In this document: positions 46,735 through 64,000 of the stretch, piece after piece
Layout of the letters: each line of letters starts with the position of its first letter
Position numbering within the stretch: the stretch's first letter is position 1
NCBI GenBank assembly: GCA_013399305.1
Contig: VXAI01000307.1
Span: 527,936-591,935, forward strand
Length of the DNA stretch: 64,000 nt
Reading direction: 5' to 3'
Source: Rostratula benghalensis
Lineage: Eukaryota > Chordata > Aves > Charadriiformes > Rostratulidae
The notes under the pieces: generated by a model
Seen by the model: the letters and a program-made list of their open reading frames with translations, nothing else
Database searches by the model: none
Told to the model about the DNA's origin: nothing
Program-made: the position numbers and the translations under genes

Positions 46735-49700
46735 AATCGGGCAGCGGAGTGCAGATTAATGCTGTAAAAAGCCAAGACTTTGAAAGAGAAGTCCATAGTG
46801 GAGGACAGAGAAAGATCCACTCTCCAGAACGCACACTTTTTTCCCCCCTCTTCCACATGCAGTCTTTCCTGATCCCATTTCTCCCCTTCTCTTTCTGACT
46901 TAAAGAGGAGAAAATTAAATGGCAAAGCCTTATTCCACAAAAGCCTGATATAGTCATTCTTATGGGGTCCAAAAGTTAGACCTGAGAAAAGGAGACTCAG
47001 TGAATGAGCTGAAATACAAGCTGCTTCATTTCCGAGTGCAGCTGAGTGGCCAGGTGAGTTGGGGACACCACCACCTCTGGATGGTTACCATGATGGCTCC
47101 ACTCTGCAGGATGCAGCTGCAAAGCCTTCACTTGGTCAAAATCTTCCCCCGAGCACGTAAGGGTTTTAGCTTTGGCCACTTGGAGATCTATGGAGAGCCC
47201 CAGCACTCCTGTCTTTCTCTTCTCTGGCAAGAGTGTCTATGATAAACACAGTGTTCTCCTTGGTCACAGTCCCCCTGTTTGCACAGATATGCAGATGGTG
47301 CTTTCTAAGAGCTTCTCACTCGGGCAACCCTTCTGGCTGCAGATACTGGAGTCACCCAGCTCCTGAAGGAACGTGGGACCGTAGAGCAGGGAGAGGGCTT
47401 ACTCTGCTGGCTGGCAGCACAAATAGGGGACAATAGGCTTTGCATTAGTGGAAGCTGCTAAAGGATTGCAGAAGCGGAGAAGAGTTAAAGAATTCATTAT
47501 ATCCATTATTCAGTCTCTGAAACAGCATCGTGTCATGTGTCATCGTCCTGTCCCCCCCACAGCTAACAAGCTCTGTCAAACACCAATTAACTTCATTTGT
47601 CTTTAGCAAGATATTCTCTTCTTGGGGAAAGCAGAAGGGGAAACACAGAGTTTAAGAACAGTTTGCCCAGCTGAGCAGCTGGGTGGCACCTCCATGCCAG
47701 GAATGACCCTGGCACCCCAGTTTTGCTCAGGGAACAGTTTCACTCCTCATCATAAGACTCCTAAGGAAATGGTTCCTTCGCTCGTCTTTGGCTATTTCAG
47801 AAGTGACTTCCCTTCAGTCACATTGCTCCAGAATGTGGTTCAAAATATCTCTGTCTTTCTACAGCTCCTTATCTTCTCTAGGCACTATGCAATCACTTCC
47901 CTGCACTCGTATTTTTGTCAGCTCTGCCAGACCCCAAACTAATGAATTTAGGATAAATTTCTCAGTTCTTACCAAATGGAGTTCAGCTTCTGTTTAACAG
48001 ACTTGGAAACAACCCTCCACGACATCCAAACCATCTTGGAGGCTCAAGCAAGAAGTAGGGACCTGCTTCATCCATGCTATATCCCCCTTCCCTGGCATGG
48101 CCAGGAACACAGCTTGTATCTCTCACTCCACTGAACAGGACCACCAGGTCTTGCTCCATAAAAATCAGGTTCAATATCCAGAAAAGGAACATCTAGATAC
48201 AACCAGGAAGGTGGAAAGGAACCACAGTTTTTTGGCTACTACAGCGAAACTGTCCCGCTTTGGAAATGGCTCTGCCCAGAAGCAGCTTCCTGCTGCGCAG
48301 CCCAACTATTTAAACTGGGCAGACTTTACTTGAGGTCTTCTCATTATTCCAAACCCCGTATATCACTGAAACACCTCTACCCTGGCTTTCCACAATGGTC
48401 TTTTTTCATCTGGAAGCCTTAGCCTTACTCAGAGGTGCAGCAAAGTGGACCTCGGAGACATCAGCTGGGGTCAACTTTGCCAACCACAGCCGCATGACTG
48501 CCCTTGCTCCGCTCCCCAGCACTAACAAAGCTTCCTAAATAACATTTCTTGAGATGTCCCAACCCAGATCCTGAGGCTCTTTTTGGTCTTTCAGCAATTG
48601 CAGGATTACATATATCTATATTTACCTTAGTGCTGCCACATTCCACATCCTGTAGGCAGAGTATTCTATTCTGAAGGGCAGTTGGGCATCTGAGATAGAC
48701 AGACAAATGCATCTCTTCCACGTAAAAGCGGGTAACAGCAGTGTGAAGCGAAGTGTGTTGTAGCTCTGTGTAGCAGGAGTTGGCCCCAGACCCTAAGGCA
48801 TCAGGCTGTTTCCTCACCGTGGGAGGCAGGTTGCTTATTCTGATGAGATCTGCTCTAGCAGGGAGCAATGAGTAGGATAACAAATTATTATCCTCCTCTT
48901 TGCAGCATTTTTTTTTTTTTATCTTGTATGAATACTATTATAATGTCTGCTCTTCTCCTTTCTAGACTAAACAGACCCAGTATACCCTCACAGGTAATAA
49001 TCATTCACCTTCCTCTCCTGGACTTTTTCCTTGTGTTCCACATCTTTCTTAGAGTAACTAAGATTTGGCACAACAACCCAGCTAAAGATTTGTTAGTGTT
49101 GAGCACTGACAAAAGCATATTTCATGCACATTCAGACTTAGATCTTAGACACAAGTTACCATAGTTTAACAGTGTGCTATGCATCAGCTGATCAGTATAA
49201 CTGTCCATGATGCATACATCCAGCAAATTTCAGTCTGTTCATCTTATCTTAAATCTTAGTGAGGTTAGACTCTTTCTTTGGTGAGATGGCTGTATCTAAA
49301 CACTGGATCTTAATCAAAGAGTTTTAAGATACACTGCGTTAGCTGGTATCTACAGAGGGCTAAGACAGCACTAGCTTATCATCAGCACAGCTCAGCTGGA
49401 CTGAGTCTAAGCCTTCATAAAGAACAGACCTGCTTATAAAAGGCAACAAAGTGCTTTATTTTTTCACAACAGCATGATAGCATTGTCTCCACTCCAATGG
49501 TAATACATGGTAACTCCTACATCATTTTATCCCAAACTGCTGCCTAGCTAGTGATTTCCCAGCCTGTGTTCATGCAGTTGTTTATTATTACCTAAGCACA
49601 GTAATTACAGTAATTTGTAGGTGTCCATAGTGAACTGCATCTTGATTTACTTTTTCTTTTTCTTTTTTGTTTTTCCCAGACTATTTGTCCAACTTTTCAA

Positions 49701-49840
49701 GAAAGCATTGAATTCTGTTCCTGAAGAAACTTCCTGTATATAAAGGGCAAAGTGATGGATGAATTGGAAGAAAAGATTGCTGGATTGGACTCCAATGGGA
49801 ATCAATGGGACTCCAAATGGGAATTAATTCTGGGAAGTCC
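46735..49840. other. SLC1A6 3' UTR and intergenic sequence
   Basis: The proximal part is presumably SLC1A6 3' UTR. No recognisable coding exon follows. A T-run at about 48909-48920 generates a spurious hydrophobic frame. I see no RNA gene or repeat array here. Confidence 0.5.
46914..46919 (+). terminator. SLC1A6: Possible SLC1A6 poly(A) signal
   Basis: ATTAAA, the commonest variant of the poly(A) hexamer, lies 180 bases after the SLC1A6 stop codon. No closer AATAAA was noticed. The true 3' end may be further downstream, so this is tentative. Confidence 0.3.
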
Positions 49841-49844
49841 TATG

Positions 49845-49910
49845 GCTTGGGTTATAGAGAGGGTCAAACTAGATGATCATAAGGGTCCCTTCTGGCTTTA
49901 TAATATATGC
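49845..49910 (+). mobile_element. Old CR1-like 3' tail
   Basis: The segment 'gagggtcaaactagatgatc' followed by 'ataagggtcccttctggctt' resembles the 3' end of ancient amniote CR1 or CR1-derived SINE elements (gactagatgatc, ggtcccttctggc). Only the tail is recognisable. A 20-base local duplication around 'ggactccaatgggaatcaat' lies just upstream at about 49787-49826. Confidence 0.5.
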
Positions 49911-50348
49911 ACGTGCTTTCTGGTTTAGAGATATTGCAAAGGGTCTTTCCAGCCCAATCATTTTCAAAAGTTATCTGGAAGGATCCCAACCATACTTTAA
50001 TAAAACTCAGCAGGAGTCTCACCTGTGTTCAGTTCCTGTTGGCAGACATCTACCATGTCACAAAAGGGGCTCTCCATACCACACTGCATCCACAGCATCT
50101 CAGATGTTCCCACAAAAGTAGCACACCACAAGCCTTGCCATTTCTGAGTTCCTGCTCTCAGTACAAGTTTGATGGAGCACAAACAGGCGGAGGCCTCCTT
50201 TTCAAATACTGCAAACCAGTCTCCCATGGGGAATTTCATTCAGCTGACAGTTTCTAGCTCTCATGTTTACCCATGTTGTTAACCAGTTCATGACTGGGAT
50301 TATCTATCTGTTTACAGTACCCAAACAGTAAAGTATTGTCAGGAATTT

Positions 50349-50432
50349 GCACATATATATATATATATGTGCACACATAAATATATATATATATGAAATG
50401 CATGTGCACAAACATACATATACACACAGAGT
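50349..50432. repeat. Palindromic (AT)n / (CA)n microsatellite
   Basis: Two AT-alternating tracts flank 'gtgcacac' and are followed by CA/TA-rich sequence ending 'acatacatatacacacaga'. Both strands give tyrosine-isoleucine repeats that inflate ORF calls. The first half is an imperfect palindrome able to form a hairpin. Confidence 0.9.
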
Positions 50433-51734
50433 TAATTTTTCTGTTGCTAATCCAAGAAGGAAAGGCAATACAAAACTCTCAGTCTGTAAAGCTGCATACT
50501 TCATTATGATGTTTCTGACTTTGCAAACAGATTTATTCCTAATGACTAGATGGGTAACATTTGGGATGAAACAGAGAGCTATCTTAATGCATACATACAT
50601 GAGGAGCTCTTGGATTAGGGCACATCTCTTCAAAATTAATTTTAAGATAGAAAATCCATGGAGAATATGGATTTTCAGATAATAGGCCACGTGTCACATT
50701 ATGTATGTGATGCATGCACTTTGTTTCGGGAGTCAGATCTGCCCATGAAAACTGCCCTGAAATTGTATGTCCTTCTTTTGCTCTGCCCAAGAAAGAGGTA
50801 ACTGGAAATTCGTGCTGTACAGCATGTTCACAGCATTCTGGCAGTTTGACTGTGTTAATTCCCAAGGGCTTTTTCTTCATGCTGTGAGTTTCAGTGTTAA
50901 TAAAGATAGTTTGCATATTTGAAAAATAAAGGGATTTTTTTTCCACAATGCTTTTCCAGGATTATTTTCTATTATTTTTCCTCAGGACCATGACCTTTAC
51001 AAATTTTGGGATGCTAATTTCAGCATTATGTTTTACACTCCCTTATCTCCATATGCCTATGTCATGGGTCAAATACTAAATTCAGATTTTTACAAGGCCT
51101 TTCCTGAAGCTTTTTCTTCGATGCTGTCTTTTGCATGTGTCCGCAAACCGTCAAAGCTGCACAGCACACAAGCACACACTTCCATCTAGGAAATCCACCC
51201 CAAACAAAGGTTATGTGGAAGAGGTCTCTTAGGTTTAATAATCACTTTACATTACTTGCTGAAACATTGCATTAATGGCATGGTATGAAAGCTCTTATTT
51301 CTCCTCCCTTGGATATCCATTCTCCTTTTCTTCTGTTCCCTAAGGGACAGGGACCAAGGTCAATACCACTGCTGATGGGCCAAGGGCATCACCAGTCAGG
51401 GCCCAGGTCCACAGTACCCAAGCAAGGCAAGCAGCACAGACTCAGAGACAAGGCCAGGTCCAGGGAAGATTTCAGACCATAAGACAACAGCGTAGTGATG
51501 GAGCAAGTCTGAAGTCAAACCAAGTCTGGTGATTGCTGGGCAGGCACACAATGACAAGGCAAGGCTGACGTCAAGCTCTGAAAAATGAGTCCAGGAACTG
51601 GAGTTCAGATCAACAGGGTCCACAGCCAGGCATGGTCTCAGCTGCTGCTGAGTGAGAGACCTGTGCCGTGACAGTGATACAGCTCAGGCTGAGAAGGTCC
51701 AGGGCTGAGCTTAGAGCTTTGGGATAAAGGCCCC
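50433..51734. other. Intergenic stretch, no gene seen
   Basis: AT-rich unique-looking sequence. Two small open frames on opposite strands around 50304-50946 derive partly from the microsatellite. Nothing recognisable was seen. Confidence 0.5.
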
Positions 51735-52132
51735 AAGGGAGGCTGCCCAGGGCCATTAATGGCCAGGGTCTTTTTAGTTTGGAGAAGGCTGAGGGGGGAT
51801 CTGATCAATGTCTCATACTTAAAGAATGAGTGTCAAGAGGAAGGGCTCAGTCTTTTTTCCGTAGTGCCCAGGGACAGGACAAGAGGGAAGGAGCACAAAC
51901 TTGAACATAAGAAGTTCCATCTAAACATGAGGAGGAAGTTCTTCATTTGGAGGGTGGCAGAGCCCTGGAAGATGCTGCTCACAGAGGAGGTGGAGTCTCC
52001 ATCTCTGGAGACATTCAAACCCCACCTGGACACGTTCCTGTGGGACCTGCTCTAGGAGGACCTGCTCTGGCAGGGTCTAGATGATTTCCAGAGGTCCCTT
52101 CCAACCCCATATCATTCTGTGATTCTGTGATT
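51735..52132 (+). mobile_element. CR1 LINE 3' fragment
   Basis: Plus-strand CR1: 'ttagtttggagaaggctgag', then 'ggggatctgatcaatgtctc', and terminus 'cattctgtgattctgtgatt' with two good octamers. It has a short internal deletion before the end relative to other copies here. Confidence 0.93.
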
Positions 52133-52239
52133 AAGGCCTGTTAGTGTTTGTGGGGTGTATATTCATACAAATCCACACCTCCTGCCCTCCCTGCTGTGCA
52201 GACTCACCTGTGTGGTCCAGTTAATTGGGGTTGAGGGGT

Positions 52240-52510
52240 CTCTGGAAATGATTTAGTCAAACCTCTCTGCTCAAAGGAGGGACAGCTAGAGCAGGTTGCT
52301 CAGGACTTTGTCCAGCTGGATTTTTAACATCTCCAAGGATGTAGGCTCCACAACCTCTCTGGGCAACCTGCTCCAGTGTTTAACCACTCTCACAATAATA
52401 AAAAAAAAAAAAAAAAAAAAAAACCAATAATAATAATAATTTCTTGTATTTCAGTTTGTGCTCATTGCCTCTTATCCTTTCACTGGCATCCACTGAGGCA
52501 AGTCTTAATC
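52240..52510 (-). mobile_element. CR1 LINE fragment carrying an A-rich expansion
   Basis: Inverted CR1 3' UTR (words for 'gagcaggttgctcaggact', 'ctctgggcaacctgctccag') interrupted at about 52391-52440 by AATAAT, about 24 A and then (AAT)n. The CR1 sequence resumes at 'ttcagtttgtgctcattgcc'. The expansion replaces the segment that normally encodes the AAGTTCTTC region. Confidence 0.88.
52391..52440 (+). repeat. Poly(A) and (AAT)n tract inside CR1
   Basis: About two dozen A followed by 'ccaataataataataat'. It lies in the middle of the inverted CR1 fragment and is probably a local microsatellite expansion; a retroposed tail is less likely because no body sequence adjoins it. Confidence 0.9.
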
Positions 52511-53145
52511 TTTCAACGGGCTGGATAAATGGGCTCACATTCAACAAAGGGAACTGCAAAGTTCTGCTCATGGGGAGGGAGAGCAGTATCTCCATGCACC
52601 AGGTCATACTGGGGGCCACCCAGCTGGAAAGCAGCTTTGCAGAAAAGGACCTGGAGGACACCAAGTTGAACATTGTGCCCCTTTCCATGAAGAAGGCTAA
52701 TGGTGGCTGCAGGAGGAGTGTTGCCAGCAGGTGTATGGAGGTGATCCATCCCCTCTGCTCAGCACCGGTGAGTGCTGTGTCCAGTGCTGGGCTCCTCGGT
52801 ACCAGTGAGACATGGACACACTGGAGAGTCCAAGGAAGGGCCACAAAGATGATGTGGAACTGAAGTATCTCTCATGAGGAAAGGCCAAAAGACCTGGGGC
52901 TGTTCAGCCTGGAGAAGGGAAGGTTCAGGGGATGTTGTCAATGTCTAGAAATACCTGAAGGGAAGGTGTGAAGAAGACAGAGCAAGGCTCTTCTCAGCAG
53001 TGTCCAGTGACAGGACAAGAGGCAATGGGCACAAAGTGGAACATGAGGCTCCCTCTGAACTTAAGGCAACACTTTTTTACTGTGATGGTGGCTGACGATT
53101 GGAACAGGCCACCCCAGACAGGCTGTGGAGTCTAGACATGGCTCT
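52511..53145 (+). mobile_element. CR1 LINE fragment next to the LONP1 CpG island
   Basis: Plus-strand CR1 from the end of ORF2 (words for 'ttcaacaaagggaactgcaa') through the 3' UTR to 'ggctgtggagtctagacatg'. Its 3' terminus is missing. It ends within about 150 bases of the GC-rich region that should hold the LONP1 promoter. Confidence 0.85.
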
Positions 53146-53494
53146 AGGCAACTCCTGAGGTTTTGGCCTACTGAGGGCACAGCTGGAGCAGAGGCCGAAT
53201 ACACATTCACAGGAGAAACTCCCCTAAGCGCTGTGAGTTTCTTTCACCTTTGGCCGCACACCCCTTTCCTTCCACATCTCTCCTCTCCTTTCACCCGGGA
53301 CAGTTGGGCTCCCCGGCCGGGGAGCGGTGCGGCTCAGCGGTGCCCGAGCACACACAAGGCCCGCGGCAAGAGACCGCCTCAAGGACACCCGTCCGGGGCC
53401 GTCCCCTCAGAAATCCCCTCCCTCCCCCGGGGGCGCTCGGCCGGGGCCGGGCCGCGAACCCGCGGCTCCGTGGAGGGCCCAGACGTGCTCCCCG

Positions 53495-54084
53495 NNNNNN
53501 NNNNNNNNNNNNNNNNNNNNNNNNNNNNNNNNNNNNNNNNNNNNNNNNNNNNNNNNNNNNNNNNNNNNNNNNNNNNNNNNNNNNNNNNNNNNNNNNNNNN
53601 NNNNNNNNNNNNNNNNNNNNNNNNNNNNNNNNNNNNNNNNNNNNNNNNNNNNNNNNNNNNNNNNNNNNNNNNNNNNNNNNNNNNNNNNNNNNNNNNNNNN
53701 NNNNNNNNNNNNNNNNNNNNNNNNNNNNNNNNNNNNNNNNNNNNNNNNNNNNNNNNNNNNNNNNNNNNNNNNNNNNNNNNNNNNNNNNNNNNNNNNNNNN
53801 NNNNNNNNNNNNNNNNNNNNNNNNNNNNNNNNNNNNNNNNNNNNNNNNNNNNNNNNNNNNNNNNNNNNNNNNNNNNNNNNNNNNNNNNNNNNNNNNNNNN
53901 NNNNNNNNNNNNNNNNNNNNNNNNNNNNNNNNNNNNNNNNNNNNNNNNNNNNNNNNNNNNNNNNNNNNNNNNNNNNNNNNNNNNNNNNNNNNNNNNNNNN
54001 NNNNNNNNNNNNNNNNNNNNNNNNNNNNNNNNNNNNNNNNNNNNNNNNNNNNNNNNNNNNNNNNNNNNNNNNNNNNNNNNNNNN
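53495..54084. other. Assembly gap (590 N) in LONP1 5' region
   Basis: Run of 590 N in a GC-rich, repeat-edged region, typical of sequence that short reads fail to cover in bird microchromosomes. Confidence 0.95.
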
Positions 54085-54147
54085 GGACGGGCTCCCCCCC
54101 GGCGGGACGGGCTCCCCCCCGGCGGGACGGGCTCCCCCCCGGCGGGG
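54085..54147 (+). repeat. 20-base GC-rich minisatellite at the gap edge
   Basis: About three copies of the 20-base unit 'ggcgggacgggctccccccc'. The array starts at the gap boundary, so its true length is unknown and it probably caused the gap. The copies are nearly identical. Confidence 0.9.
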
Positions 54148-54289
54148 CAGGCCGTGGCTCCGGGGCAGTTTCGCAGCTGGTTGTGGCTTTTTCTGTCCAA
54201 GAGCCCTTCCCGGGGGCCCAGGCCTTCTGCCTCCCCGCCCTTGGCTGGGTGCACAGGCAGGAGCTGGTCTCCTCGAAGCCATGCGCTTT

Positions 54290-56375
54290 GTCCTTACAGG
54301 TTTTCTTTTAACGGCAGAGCACGGGGGAGGGTGTCACGGTGTGTAACACTCATGGCCTGGTGCTTAATAGCGTTTATTTGTCATGCCTGACCGTACTGGA
54401 GCAGTAATTTCTTTTGAGGTATTCACAGACTTCAGGTTTCATAAGTATTGCATCAGAGTCGGCAGCGCTGCTTCTAACGGGGAAGGTCAGGGATTCACAC
54501 AGAAACTCTTTGCTTTCTTCTCTGTGTTCTTTTTCTGAAGGTTAAACTAACACGGCCTTGGTTTAGATTCAGGGGCTCCTGTCGCAGCAGTAAGAGCTGT
54601 ATTTGTGAGGGCTGTAAACTGAGCTGCAAGGAGGAAGCATGACTTTGGTACAGAGAGGGTGCTGAGAGATGGGGATGGTAACCACAAAATTTCGGAGTGT
54701 GGTCTTCCCCCCCTACACCTCTCTATGCACTTTTATATTTATAAGTTTGATCTTTGATACATGACTTCAGTTCACAGCCTAGAAGTACTTTTCTCCTCCT
54801 GAAATATTTTGGAACAACTCCTTTCTAGTATTTTACCAATCTGATTTTGCAGTTAACAAAGAAGTAACAAGAACTGAACCAATAGTTCCTGCTCCTGGAA
54901 TGTTATTTATCGTAATGTTATTTCTACTGTAGTATTTTTCTGGATGTTCAGATCTAATAAGTGCAACTTTTACTGTCTTCCTACATGTGTTTGGGGGAAG
55001 AAGTATATATTATTACTATAGGACAAGGGGTAAAGCCTTTAAATTGGAAGAGGGTAGATAGAGATGAGATCTGGGGTAGAACTTCTTTGGGGTGAGGGTG
55101 GTGAGAGCCTGGCCCAGGTTGCCCAGAGAAGCTGTGGCTGCCCCATCCCTGGAGGGGTTCAAGGCCAGGTTGGAGGGGGCTTGGAGCAACCTGGTGTGGT
55201 GGGAGGTGTCCCTGCCCAGGGCAGGGGGTGGCACTGGATGGTCTTCAAGGTCCCTTCCCACCCAAACCACTCTGTGTTTCTATGATCTTTAGACATGTAA
55301 TCATATGGCGCTTTTCTCTGCAAGTCATTCATTTCAATGCACAGATCAACAATGTCTTACATTAAAATAATTGTGAAAGGCTTTTTTTTTTTTTCTTCCA
55401 TATTCATTGTGCTGCCATCTTATACTTTATTTCATGACAACGTGAAGTCTCTGCAGCGAATATGAAATTTTTAATTCTTTCTTGTTTATGTCTGTCACAC
55501 TGGCAAGCCTCATTTGACTAGATATTGAGAAAAATTAAAATAGGTGTGCTTGGATTGGAATGGGCCAAAAGTGGCAGTCTTGCTCATACTGCTTGGTGAA
55601 GACCATGTTGTTTATTGTCAAAATCATTGAGCAATGCAGCTTTTGTCTATCAATCTGAAAGAACACTCAGTGGTCAGCAATGTGAATTCACACAACAGCA
55701 AAATTCACAAGGAGGTATTTTCTTGGTCACTGAGGGTTCAGCCTGCTTTGATAACAATTACAGTGGTGCTAGGGCACATTCCAGAGACAGATGGATGTGT
55801 GGCATCCAGAGAGCAGAGAGTAAGAAAGTAAAGGAGGAAGAAATCCTGGCTGAGACTCAAAGGAGAGACTCACACATAGGCTGCTGGGTGTAGCAGAATG
55901 AGTGAACAGAGGGGCCTTTGGAAAGAGGATTTAACTGGGGTGGATGGGCAGAATTCAGGCAAATGAAGGGAAGCTTGGACTAGCTCCCCAGTAGGAAGGG
56001 AGAGCTGGGACATGCATGTATGGAAGGGGAAATGAAAAGTGATAGCAACAGACACTCTTCCAAAATGTTGCTCACTTGACCAAGAGGTTTCTTGCTCCTA
56101 GGACTTGTACAGGTCAGGTGTAGTTTCTCCCCCTGTCTCCCAGCTTGTCTTATGCACTCAGTGACTTGTTTTAAATACATTTCATGTTTTTCTAATATTT
56201 TTCCACTTCTGTATTACTGTCCCCTAATAAGGGCAAGACTGAGGAAAAAAAAAAAATAATCCAAGTTTAGACTTCATAATTCAGTCAGAGGGTTTTACCA
56301 TGCCTGGCCTTACGTGCTGAGGGTGCAAAGCTTGTGGAAAATCCACCTCTGACTTCATGCCTCTTGTTGTCCTAG
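54290..56375 (+). other. LONP1: LONP1 intron upstream of the first visible coding exon
   Basis: The sequence turns AT-rich after about 54300. I searched for an exon encoding the conserved start of the Lon domain (a segment like LPLIAITRNPVFPRF in human, from memory) and did not find it. The stretch is therefore taken as intron, with a CR1 fragment at 55020-55287. Confidence 0.6.
55020..55287 (+). mobile_element. CR1 LINE 3' fragment in LONP1 intron
   Basis: Plus-strand CR1 3' UTR: 'gacaaggggtaaagccttta', then 'aggttgcccagagaagctgt' and terminus 'ccactctgtgtttctatgat'. Same subfamily pattern as the copies at 30962 and 19410. Confidence 0.93.

Positions 56376-64000
<7,625 letters not shown>

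Larger units (their letters stand above)
53280..54290. promoter_or_regulatory. LONP1: CpG island, probable LONP1 promoter and first exon, mostly in a gap
   Basis: CpG-rich sequence on both sides of a 590-base gap, followed by LONP1 coding exons from 56376 on the same strand. No frame in the visible flanks matches a Lon presequence, so the promoter may be at 53280-53494 and the first exon inside the gap. The long frames crossing the gap (up to 421 codons with unknown residues) are artefacts. Confidence 0.7.

Noticed and set aside
48868..49164. Hydrophobic 98-codon plus-strand frame resembling a membrane protein
   Set aside because: The hydrophobicity comes partly from a T-run at 48909-48920; there is no exon context or family match.
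50304..50690. Minus-strand frame of 128 codons rich in Tyr and Ile
   Set aside because: Generated in part by the AT/CA microsatellite; a matching frame exists on the other strand.
53125..54390. Plus-strand open frame of 421 codons spanning the 590-base gap
   Set aside because: Most of it is unknown residues; the flanks are CR1 tail, CpG-island sequence and a minisatellite, with no similarity to Lon or any other family I know.

Overview
The window looks like bird nuclear DNA. It carries about twenty fragments of CR1, the chicken-repeat-1 LINE family, with the typical avian 3' tail of tandem ATTCTATG-like octamers. It also has intron-rich vertebrate genes with high identity to vertebrate orthologues, short introns, CpG-island promoters and three assembly gaps (6143-6177, 31816-32280, 53495-54084). 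I cannot name the species. Three protein-coding genes are supported.

Layout: (1) 1-5443 is the 5' end of RANBP3 on the minus strand. Only the tiny first coding exon (5422-5443) is visible; the rest to the left edge reads as intron 1. Its CpG-island promoter (about 4975-5720) has two NRF1-type sites, a GC box, an ETS site and a YY1-type site over the start codon. (2) 5850-35640 is a long stretch with no recognisable coding gene. It is rich in CR1, including a cluster of alternating orientation at 19.4-22.6 kb and a long, nested CR1 with reverse-transcriptase remnants at 31.5-33.9 kb that ends in a (TTCTA)n microsatellite. (3) 35815-46734 is a complete nine-exon reading frame for an excitatory amino-acid transporter, best called SLC1A6 (EAAT4), 567 residues, plus strand. 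(4) 46735-53250 is intergenic, with a palindromic AT microsatellite and three CR1 fragments, the last reaching almost to the next CpG island. (5) From about 53280 to the right edge lies the 5' half of LONP1, the mitochondrial Lon protease, plus strand. Seven coding exons (56376-63103, 311 complete codons) cover most of the N-terminal substrate-binding region. The exon expected to carry the mitochondrial presequence is not visible and is probably in the 590-base gap; the AAA+ and protease domains lie beyond the window.

The genes do not form a pathway: RANBP3 is a nuclear-export cofactor, SLC1A6 a plasma-membrane glutamate transporter, LONP1 a mitochondrial-matrix protease. From memory, RANBP3 and LONP1 are neighbours on human 19p13.3 while human SLC1A6 lies further along 19p, so the order here is of comparative interest. 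I found no clearly novel system. The most useful leads are the gene order, the EAAT1-like C-terminal tail of the EAAT4 protein, the RANBP3 start-site architecture, the missing LONP1 first exon, the nested CR1 structures and one orphan exon-like segment at 11.5 kb.
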